DNA from: Tridacna crocea
Lineage: Eukaryota > Mollusca > Bivalvia > Cardiida > Cardiidae
DNA length: 64,000 bases
Assembly (NCBI GenBank): GCA_943736015.1
Contig: OX031071.1
Span: forward strand, 12,434,119-12,498,118
Reading direction: 5' to 3'
Positions within the stretch are counted from its first letter, which is position 1, and every line of letters starts with the position of its first letter. Below the pieces are notes generated by a model. The model saw nothing but the letters and a program-made list of their open reading frames with translations, did not search any database and was not told the origin of the DNA. The position numbers and the translations under genes were made by a program. Below are positions 12,401 to 24,400 of this stretch, piece by piece.

Positions 12401-15400
12401 CTTTTCCCACAATGTTTTCTAAAGACTTCTTTCTGAGGGGCGTCAAAAGTAGGGATTGTGTGGTAATGGGTTAAAAGAAATTTTCTTTTCCCAACCATAA
12501 ATCCTAGGGCAACCCAATTTGGCTGGTTCTGTTTGTGGGTCATTGCTAAGTTTGATCAAAATTAAGCATTTCAGCCAACTCCTTTCTTGGATTGATGATA
12601 GTCATTTGCAACATAATTCATTCTTTTCTCTGGGCTGACCATTATATGGACACTAGTTATATGGGAAAGCAGCCAGCGGCTTGGAGAGAATATTGTGTTG
12701 ATTTATTGTAAAAGAAACTCCAGGAAAGCATGAGTAGGTGTGCTGGTTATAAAAAGTCTTTAAGAAAGTCAAGTATCTAAAATTACATGTTGTGTTCCAT
12801 ATACAAGTAAATTATGAATTCGATTTTATGTCCTAGTGAATCATGATTGGCAGTAGATTTTGCAGCGGGTCTTTCCAATATGGCCACCACTCTGCATAAG
12901 CACTGACTAAAACCTTGGATCAAAGTATATGTACCATACTTTACATGACGGCCGGGAAGTTTTGGGATATTGGCTGTTAACCCTTTACCACACAATCCCT
13001 ACTTTTGACACCCCTGAGAAAGAAGCCTTTTGAAAACACTGTGGGAAAAGGAGAAAATGCTGGTAACCAGCATTTTCTCCTTTTCCCACAGTGTTTTCTA
13101 CCCTTCCCAGAACAAATATCAATTTTTCAGTCACATTTATATTGTCGTCTGCAAATGCTTTCAATTTGGACCAGTCTAAAATTTTCTCGTGTGGTAAAGA
13201 GTTAAATAAGAGCACCTTGTCTGTATGTTGCATTGCGCCCTGGCGCCTCAGTTAGGTGAAATATGGTAACAAAAATTTAACTATCTAATTATGCCCCCCT
13301 TCGTATTGCTTTGCACATGTTGGTTGGTCCATACATACGTCGGTATACCTTACCTTGTCTGGATAATAACTAGACGCAGAAATGACCTAGATTTGTCAAA
13401 TTTGGTTCAGACATTTGTATTGGATTGTAGATGATCCCAAATAATTTTGAGGTCAATCGGTCAAATGTAAAGGTCACAGTATGCTTTGTAAAGAGTTACA
13501 AGTCATACCATGTCGTGCTGATACACCTGCTTGGTTGTTTAGGGTATTGTACAAGAAAACTCCACCATTTTTGTTTTCAGGTACTCTTCATTTTCTTTGG
13601 CTGAATGGTTCTGATGCGAAGAGCTATGTATGTGGGTATTACAACACTATCATCAAAGTGGATATGTGGAATACACAGACCACCGCTGTCACTGTCCAGG
13701 ATGGATGTAAGTTTCACTTTCTTACCTTACCTGATTTAGAGGAAAATGTGAAGACATTGTCACAACCCTCTTGCTGTCATGCACAATAATACTAGTTTTA
13801 TGGTCAGGTGGCAGGGGACTTGGAAGCTTGTTCAGGGCTGTGGTGAATCACGTCGCCCTGAAGGGTCTCTCATAATCCCTGTTAACCCTTTACCACACAG
13901 TGATGATTTTTGATGCCCCAAGGAAAGAAGCCATATAAAAAATCGGGGGGAAAAGGAGAAAATATTGTAACCAGCATTTTCTCCTTTTCCCACAATATTT
14001 TCTACTCTATCAAATAACAATTTCAGCATTTCATCCAAATTGAAATTGTCATCTGTAACTGCTTTCTTTCCCTGAAAAATTCAAAAGACTTAACTGTTTT
14101 GACATGTTGTCTGCAGGCAGTTTTTAGTTTACAAGGAAGAAATCTGAAAATGCCAAATGATTTTTGCAGGTCATACTTGATTAGTAATTATGATATTCTC
14201 TTTTTTTCCAACAGGTATTTGTACATATTTTTATCGTAAATGCTGCTCAGTCAGTTACTTATTCAAAGAATCTACGGTTCAAAAATATAAAAAGTTCTTA
14301 TTATTTATAAAATCATGAATAGTTTTGTCTGTTTTAAGCAGCTAATGATCATGATTATGTCGATTTACTCAATTCAAGACAGCGCGACATCCCAAATCAA
14401 GTGTGCCAGGTGCCAGTGTCCAAAAAACTGTGATTTTATTGTTTCGACTGCAGAAGTTTTCCCTTTTTTCAAAGATAAGCCAATGAGCAAGAGACGTTCA
14501 GTTGCATTCATGAATCTGTATTTTAGTTTTGAAATTAATTTTTATGCATCCCTGGGAAGCGCACTGCTGATAAACGTGCATTCAGCTCAATATTTATGTG
14601 TATAAGGACGCGGAAATCTGCCCCTGTAAAACCCTGTGCCTAATTCTGAGTAAGAATTTTCATTGAAAAAGTTTCCACACCAGAGCGTTGATTCATTGAA
14701 CAAGGTTTCATTGCAGGGCATTGATGCATTGAAAAAGAACCCTCCATTTGATAATAGGCACATGTGGTGGGCTCATGTTGTTGATTCAAACAATTTCTTA
14801 ATGCATTATTTGTTTGTTTCCTGCTCCTGTTATATGTTTATTCATAGCTTTGTTTTAAGTGATTTCTAGCATATTTGATGCATTTTGTGATAAATTAACC
14901 CTCAGAAAGTGGGAAAGAAGAAAATGAAAGTCTACTTCTGTCTCCATCAGATTCAGGTTAATTGATCAAGTAGACTTTAGCCTGTTCTCACCAACCATTC
15001 TAAATTTATTTATTTCAGAATTCTACATTTTAAATTCAATGTCTTAGCCAGTCAGATGTCCATATTTAGGACTCTGGAATCAGCACAACACAATTGAGTG
15101 TGTAGAAAGGCGGTCTATTTGCCTATTTTCTTTACAGCATCCAATGACAACAAGTCTCCAACTATTAGATTCAATGAAGATGTTGTTGTAAGAGCTGGGG
15201 AGGACGCTGTTTTGTCATGCATCTTTTCCTACTACAGCAAAAACAGGTAATTTCTGCTATTGATTACAAAAACAGGTAATTTCTGTTACTGATTGCAGGT
15301 ATTTCCTGCTATTGATTACAAAAACAGGTAATATCTGTTACTGATTGCAGGTATTTCCTGCTATTGATTGCAAAAACATAATTTCTGCTTTTAATTGCAA

Positions 15401-18400
15401 AAAAAAACAAAACAAAAAAACATGAGGTAATTTTTGCTATTGATTGCAAAAACAGGTAATTTCTGCTATTGATTACAAAAACAGGTAATTTCTGCTATTG
15501 ATTACAAAAACAGGTAATTTCTGTTACTGATTGCAGGTATTTCCTGCTATTGATTGCAAAAACATAATTTCTGCTTTTAATTGCAAAAAAAACCACAAAA
15601 AAACATGAGGTAATTTTTGCTATTGATTGCAAAAACAGGTAATTTCTGCTATTGATTGCAAAAACATAATTTCTGCTTTCAATTGCAAAAAACCACAGGT
15701 ATTTTCTGCTATTGATTGTAAAATCATGTAATTTCTGCTTTTGATTAAAAAAAAAAACATGTGTAATTTCTGCTATTAATTGCAAAAAGCATGTAATTTC
15801 TGCAGTTGACTGCAAAAACGTTATTTCTGCTGTTGATTTCACCTAAAGTTATTTGCTACTGTGATGAAAGTTCTAGAGAGCCTTTGTCATGTTGTGGTTC
15901 TCTCTGTTAATCTTAACCCTTCATCAAAATACAAAATTTTAGAATTCTCTAAATTTGAAGGATCTACATAAGACAAACCAGATGTGCCCGAAATCATAGT
16001 TCTTATTACTTTGAGAAAGAAGAAAACATTGTTGGAAAAGGAGAAAATGCTGATTATCAGCATTTTCTCCATTTCCCACAATGTTTTCAAAAGCCTCCTT
16101 CCTAAACCACCAATAGCTTGAACCTTATTGAAAAGTGAGGAAATTGACAAAGTAAGCTAAGATTAGCTATTAGAAGTTGAGCATACAGTATTTCTTTGTT
16201 TACCAATATGATGTGACATGTTAGCCGTTGATGTGTAACCACTGGATAATTACATTATGGGGGACAGAAGAATAATAGCTGTTTCAATAAGTCAGCGGGT
16301 AAAGACTCTGGTTTTTAACGTAGTGGACCCGTAATAGAAACAGCTATTTCCACTATGATATTATCTTACAAAATTTGCTAAGATTAAAAATGAGTATTAC
16401 AGCATTTCTTTCACGGAGCCACTTTTTCCTTTTTGTCCTCCCTAGAATTATCATTTATAAACCTAAAATCAATATATTCTCATAACAAAAGGATATGATA
16501 ATTACCTCCCTTTTCTGAAAACTAACAAAAGTATCAACAAATAATTTCAAGATAGACATAAAAGGAATTTCGGGTCGGTTAAAAATGTACAAAAGTGTTA
16601 CGTTGTATAAATCTGTATTTATCAACTATCAAGAAAATTTATGCCATACTGAACTAGAAGTATTATGGGTCCACTACCTTAAGGTTGTTTGTTCAAATCT
16701 AAGTTGAGGCAGAATATTTATGCCCCCCTTTCGAAGAAATGGGGGTATATTGCTTTGCACTTGTCGGTCGGTCGGTCGGTCCGTAGACCAAGTTTGTCCG
16801 GAGCATAACTCAAAAACTATTTCAGGTATCATCTTGAAACTTCATAGGTGGATAGATCTCATTAAGGAGAAGTGCAGTGCACAAGAACCATAACTCTGCC
16901 CATCATATTTTTGGAGTTATTGCCCTTTGTTGATTTTCATACTTAATTTTTGACCGGAGCATAACTCAAGAACTATTTCAGGTATCATCTTGAAACTACA
17001 TAGGTGCATAGATCTCATTAAGGAGAAGTGCAGTGCAAAAGAACAACAACTCTGCCCATCATTTTTTGGAGTTATTGCCATTTGTTGATTTTCATACTTA
17101 ATTTTTGTCCGGAGCATAACTCAAAAACAATTTCAGGTATCATCTTGAAACTACATAGGTGGATAGATCTCATTAAGGAGAAGTGCAGTGTACAAGAACC
17201 ATAACTCTGCCCATAATATTTTTGGAATTATTGCCGTTTGTTGATTTTCATACTTAATTTTTGTCCAGAGCATAACTCAAAAAGTATTTTAGGTATCACC
17301 TTGAAACTTCATAGGTGGATAGATCTCATTAAGGAGAAGTGCAGTGCACAAGTACCATAACTCTGCCCATCATATTTTTGGAGTTATTGCCCTTTGTTGA
17401 TTTTCATATTTAATTTTTGTCCGGAGCATAACTCTAAAAGTATTTCAGGTATCACCTTGAAACCTTAAATGTGAAAAGATCTTATTAAGGAGAAGTGCAG
17501 TGCACAAGTACCATAACTCTGCCTATCATATTTTTGGAGTTATTGCTCTTTGTTGATGTTCAGACTTAATTTTGTCTGGAGCATAACTCAAAAAGTATTT
17601 CAGGTATCATCTTGAAACTACATAGGTGGATAGATCTCATTAAGGAGAAGTGCAGTGCACAAGAACAACAACTCTGCCCATCATATTCATGGAGTTATTG
17701 CCCTTTGTTGATTTTCATACTTAATTTTTGTCCGGAGCATAACTCTAAAAGTATTTCAGGTATTATCTTAATACCTCATAGGTGGATAGATCTTACTAAG
17801 GAGAAGTGCAGTGCACAAGTACCATAACTCTGCCCATCATATTTTTGGAGTTATTGCCCTTTGTTGATTTTCATAGTTAATTTTTGTCTAGAGCATAACT
17901 CAAAAAGTATTTCAGGTATCACCTTGAAACCTCATAGGTGGATTAAGCTTATTAAGGAGAAGTGCAGTGTACAAGAACCATAACTCTGCCCATTATATTT
18001 TTGGAGCTTTTGCCCTTTGTTGATTTACATACTTAATTTTTGTCCAGAGCATAACTCAAAAGATTTTTCAGGTATCATCTTGAAACTTTATATGTGGATA
18101 GATCTTATTCAGGAGAAGTGCATTGCACAAGAACCATAACTCTGCCCATTATATTTTTGCAATTACTGCCCTTTGTTGATTTTCGTACTTATTTTTTTTC
18201 CGGAGCATAACTCAAAAAAGTATGTGAGGTAAAATCATGAAACTTTAAAAGTTGATAGTTCACATAAATGGGAAGTACAGTGCCCAAGAATTGTTAATTT
18301 ATCATTAATAATTTTTGAGTAATTACCCTTTCTTCGTTTTTACACTTTGAACGTAAGAGTTTTTAATCACATTGGATGCCATTAGGGGGGCATACATGTT

Positions 18401-21400
18401 TTACAAACATCTCTTGTTTTTATTCATTTACCACATGATCCTATTTCCAAATGGGCTCTTTAAACCATTATCAAACAATCCCTGGTTTTTATGACCCTGA
18501 GATAGAAGCCTTTTGATAACATTGTTGAAAAAGGAGAACCAGCATTTTCTCATTTTCCACAATGTTTTCTACCCTGCTGGAAACAAATTTCAATTTTTGT
18601 GATACTTTTATTTTGTCGTCTGCAAGTGCTCTCAGTTTGGGCCTGTCTGAAATTTTGTATTTTGTTCTTGGTTTTGCAGCCGAGCACTGGTAGCTCAGTT
18701 GGTAATGTTTGGGACTTAAGAACAAGGGGTGGTATGTTTGATCCCTGGCTTGGCCAATTTCTTTCCAAGGATTGGTGATAGTCATTGGGACAGGATTTAT
18801 TGCTCTCCCAATACTGATCATTGTTTTGACAATGGCTATTTGGGTATTTTAAAAGAGACTCCAAGAAAGCATGGATAGATGTACTGGCCACCTTGATATA
18901 GCTGAAATAATGTTGAAAACTGCATTAAACACAAAGCAATGGATCAATCTTTGTTTTACAGGAACAAGTTGCGAGTCTCATGGACTTTTGGTGGAAAAGT
19001 AGTGCAAGACAGTACTAAGTTCCAGCACATCATTGAAAATGTTCAGTTGCCTACAAAGACAAAGAGTGATGAAGGACGGTACCTCTGTGAAGCAATGGTT
19101 GACGGCTATGAAGTAAAAGCTCATGTGAATTTAATGATAATTGGTAAGTACAGGGCCTAGTTTCACCAAGGCAGTTACGAACAAAATTTGCGTAAGTTTT
19201 ACATGTTTAGTTTTCGTGTATCTGGTGGCAGATTAATGCCACTATACTTTAGTTACACAGGGTTTTCCCTTGTCTTTGAAAATTAGGGGTCATTGTGACC
19301 TCATTCCTTGTTAGTTGAGGGTCATTTCTTCAACTTATGGGGTCAAAATAAATGGATCTCTTAGTCATCAAGCAGGATTTAAAAGCATCACCTTTAAACT
19401 CTAAAAAAGAAAAGTCTGCATGTCATTTCTGAAGGAAAGGTCGATTTCACTTTTTGGAAAACGAAACATTCTTGTCAGAATTGCTGCTTGACGTGGCTTG
19501 ATCTGCAGTTGTAGGAAGCAGATGAAAGAAGAATGTCAGTTTTCTTCGTAGTTACATGAATTTCCACGAACAGCACAGACTGGTAATGTGTAATTTTATG
19601 TACAGGAAGTAATGTAAAATAAGCTGTGAAATACTGAGAACTATACCAAGACTTCAATTGAGCCCATAATTTACAACACATGTCCAATATACTTTATGAC
19701 AAAATTGCGTAAGCCAGTCTAATTCTATAAATAAGTTCCTGGAAAACCATCTTCTTCTCTGAAACCGATGGTCAGATTTTGTAATAATTTCACAGAGATG
19801 TGCCTTGGATGACTCTTTTCAAAAAGTGTTTGCGAAATTTTGATCCATCGAGAAACATGGCTCTTGCGAATGGGGGCTGACCCTTTTTAAAAATTGCTCG
19901 AGAAACATCAAGAAACATGGCTCTGATGGCTGTGGGCTATTTACAGTATACAGACATGAGGAAATTCTTAAAAATTCTTCTTCCTCAGAAATGGCTGATC
20001 AGATTTTGAAAAAATGGGCTATGGTTCTCTCAGAAATTCAGGTGAGTGATCCAGGGCCATTTTGGCCCTCTTGTTTTTGTAACTACCTTGGTGAAATGGG
20101 GCACAGAACATTTATGGGTGCATTGAACACTTCAACCTGTTACCAGACAATCCCGTCTTTTACCAAGCCAAGAAACAAAGGCTTTATGAGAACATGGTGG
20201 AACAAGGATAATATGCTGGTTACCATGGAAATAGACTTTTGGAAATAAACAGTTCTTGCAGATTGTAAATGTGACCCACAAATTGAAACTTGTTTTCTGA
20301 AACGTAGGAAAGGTCATGGAAAAGAAGAAAACCCAGGTCACCAGCACTTTCTCCCTTTTCATTCTGTTGGTCTTAACATGCGTTGAATAGATATAAATGT
20401 TCTTCTATTTGATTTTTGCAGGACCCCCTCAATTTGAAGAAGGAAAGTCCCTAAAAGCGATATGGGTCCCGAAGGGTCAAGACGCTGTATTCAACTGTGA
20501 TGCTTATTCCCATAATTCCCATGTGTATGCACCAACATGGCTGAAAAACGGGGTACCTATAGTAGGTTAGTATATATAGAGAGTGTTTACTTTTCTTTTA
20601 TTAGCTCACCTGAGCAGGAAGTGGTTGACTCTTTACCACACAATCCGGACTTTTAACGACCCTGAAAAGAAAGCTTTTGAAAAGATAGTGGAAATAGGAG
20701 AAATGCTGCAACCTGCATTTTCTCCTTTTCCCACAATGTTTTCTACCCTGCCTAAATCGAATTTCTATTTTTGATTCACATTTGGTTTGTCTGCAGATGC
20801 TTTCAATTTGGACTAGTCTTAAATTTTGTAGTTTGGTAAAGAGTTAAGGTGAGCTTTTTTGATTGTGCTATGTCTATCTCCTATCATTCTTTATGTGTAG
20901 TTCCTTGTCAACTTTTACCTTATGTATACTTCAGAGGCCACATTTTCAGTCCAATACTCATGAAACTGTAGAAGAATGTTTAACTTACTATGATCTTAGA
21001 TGAATTAAAAAATAGGTCATGTCGGGTCAAAAATAAGGTCGCTAGGTTCACTCTTAGAAAAAGCATGTGAAGACTCTGGTGACCACATTTTGAGTTCAAT
21101 ACTCATGAACATTGGTCAGAGTATTTGTCTTGAAAATGATTCATTTGAATTCAAAGACTAGATCACTAGGTCATATCTGAGAAAAACCTTGTGAACACTG
21201 TAGAGGTCACATTGTCATAGCAATACTCTTGAAAGTTGATGGGAATGTTTCCTTTAAATTATTTTACTTATGATTGAATCAAAACTAGATGACCAGTTCA
21301 TATTTAAAGAAGAAAAAAACTTGTGAACATTCCAGAGACCACACTTTGGTGTAATACTCCTGAAACTTGGGGAAAATGACTGTCTGGATAATATTTTGGA

Positions 21401-24400
21401 GCAGTGTGGAAGTGGGCCATGTGGATTTAACCCTTTACCTCACAATCTGGAGTTTTAACAACTCTGTGAAAGGATGAATAAAAACATACTGTGAAAAGGA
21501 GAAAATGCTGATAACGAGCATTTTCTCCTTTTCCCACAGTGTTTTTTGCTCTTTCAGAAAAAGATAACTATCATTTGAACTACATTTAAATTAATGCCTG
21601 CAAATGCTTTAAATTTGGACTAGTCTAAAGTTTTGCTGTGTGCTAAAGGGTTAAAAACTTGGTCTAGAGGTCAAATTAAAAAAAAAACACCCTTGGGTAT
21701 GCTCTTGAGGCCATATTTTCAGTCCAGTGCTCTCGAAACTCTTTACTGAACAACACAATTGTAGACTGGTCCCAATTGAAGGCATTTGCAAACAACAAAA
21801 TTAACATAACACTGAAATTTAAGTTTGTTGTGGGAGGGAAGAAAAGATTGTGGGAAAAGTGGAAAAAATGCTGGTTACCAGCATTTTCCCCTTTTCCCAC
21901 AATGTTTTTAAAAGACTTCTTTTTCAGGGGTGTGAAAACTAGGGATTGTTTGGGTAAGGGTCAAGTTGGACATGTCTGAAACTGAAGAATTAAAGATAAC
22001 TATTGTTAAATTATAGACTGGTGCAAATTGAAAGCATTTGCAGATGACAAAGTAAATGTGACTGAAAAATTGAAATTTGGTTTGGGAAGGGTAGAAAGCT
22101 GTATGGTAAAAGGAGAAAATGCTGGTTACCTGTATTTTCTCCTTTTCCCACAATGTTTTTAAAAGGCTTATTTTTCAGGGTCGTTAAAAGTATAATTCTA
22201 TACCAAACAACCAAATTCTAGACTAGTCCAAATTGAAAGCAGATGCAGACGACAAAACAAATGATGTAACTCAAAAATTGAAATTTGCTTTCCAGCGGGG
22301 TATAAAACATTGCGGGAAAAGGAGAAAATGCTGGTGACCAGCATTTTCTCCTTTTCCCACAATGTTTTCAAAAGGTTTCTTGCATAAGGTCGTCAAAAGT
22401 CGGGATTGTGTGGTAAAGGGTTAACCATGTATTCAAGTCAATGTTGTGAATAAATATTCTGTTCTCTTCTGTTCTGTTACAGGTTGTTTACCCTCGCAGT
22501 TTGAATGTGGTAACAAAGCACCTAATGGTACATCAATTTGTCTACCAATGAGTCGAAGGTGCAACTCGTTCCCTGACTGTGATGATGGCAGTGATGAAGC
22601 TGCATGCCCTGGCAAACGTAAGACATTTGTACAAAAAAGTTGTCAGATTGGCTACAAATTTTATCTTCCCTTCCCCCACACACATCTCTGCAGGGATTAT
22701 TTTGATATCCCCGCAAAACGAATGTTTTCGTCGGTATACTGGAATCAGCCTGTGTGTCTGTCCGTGTATCCATCTGTGTGTCTGTGTGTCCGTCTGTGTA
22801 CAAAATACTAGCAATTACCTGTTTCTGTCAAGGTGCTGGCGGGAGTATTAAGTGACATTCAATGATAGCTCTAGCTCTTTCAGTATTTATTGGCTGTGTA
22901 AAACTCTAACATTGTGGACTAGGGTATCTTGTATTTCCTAGACAAAGAGTTATTTCATGGGGTGGGGGTGGGAGATGTATTCATCACATTTAGTGATAAC
23001 ACGTATTCATCACATTTAGTGATAACACGTATTCATCACATTTAGTGATAACTCTGCTTTCTGTTTTTCCTAATCCAGTGTCACAATTTTTCTGTATTTT
23101 CAGTGTCCTGTTTGGAGGGAACTGTGGAATGTAATGGAAGGTGTATTCCAAGCGGTCAAACATGTACCGAAGTAAAATGTGAATACCCCGATTTTATGTG
23201 CCGCAACCAACAGTCTTGTCTTAAAATAGATGATGTATGTAATGGGAAAGATGATTGTGGGGACAACTCGGATGAATCTGCATGTGGTATGTTTTTATGC
23301 CTTTCTCACCCTTTTTCCAGAAGTTGGATGCAAGATGCATTGTATGCCATGATGTGTGTGATTATTTATTTTTCTTCTCAATGTCCCGCCGTCTGCCTAT
23401 CTGTTTGTCTGGTTTTGTTTCTGTGGTCAGACTCTCAGAAGCTGTTTATCCTGGGATAAACCAGTATTTTCTCCTGTTTCCACTATGTTTTAATTTATTA
23501 CCACACAATCCCTACTTTTGATGACCCCGAGAAAAGAAGCCTTCAGAAAACATGTTTGGAAAAGGAGAAAATGCTGGTAACCAGCATCTTCTCCCTTTCC
23601 CACGATGTTTTCTACCCTTTACAAAAACAAATTTCAAATTTTAATTCACTCTTGTTTTGTCGTCTGCAAATGCTCTCAATTTGAACAAACCTAAAATTTT
23701 GTTGTTTGGAAATGAGTTAAAAACCCTCCTTCCTCAGAGTCCTTGAAACATAGGATACCTTGGTAAAGGGTTAAATTCAGTTAACTCATTATCAAACGAC
23801 AAAATTTTAGTTTTGTCCAAATTGAAAGCATTTGCAGACGACAAAATAAAAGTGACTGAAAAATTGAAATTTGTTTTGTAAAAGGGTAGAAAACACTGGG
23901 AAAAGGAGAAAATGCTGGTTACCAGCATTTTCTCCTTTTCCTACAGTGTTTTCATAAGACTTCTTTCTCAGGGGCATCAAAAGTAGGGATTGTGTGGTAA
24001 TGAGTTGAATGAGAGCCAATCAGAATTTCTAATGGAGGATAACTTTGTCATATTTTCAGCGGGCAGGGATGACTTTGTAGTAACCGGTTACAGATTCAAC
24101 TCCCAGAGGACCAAGATGACCATTCCAGAGGTAGAACTAAACCAGAACCTGTGTATACAGTGCGCCGTAAGCAACAAATACGGAACTAGCTTTGGAGACG
24201 GCTGCTTGACTGTTATAGGTAGCTTTCAACTCTTTACCTGACAACAAAATGTTTGATGTCAAAATATCGAAATAGAAAGCGTTTGTAGACGGCAAAATAT
24301 ATCTAGTTCAAGTGATGTATTTTGTCTCTAACAGGATAGGAAGCATTGTGAAAAAAGAAGGAAAATGCTGGTTACCAATATTTTTCTCTCTTTTTTTTTT

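Noticed and set aside
15495..15842. 115-codon minus frame with YVFAINSRNYL-like repeats
   Set aside because: It is a reading of the 30 bp minisatellite, whose unit length keeps frames open.
22446..22811. 121-codon frame extending exon 10
   Set aside because: The LDLa exon ends at the donor 22618; the rest is intron and dispersed repeat.
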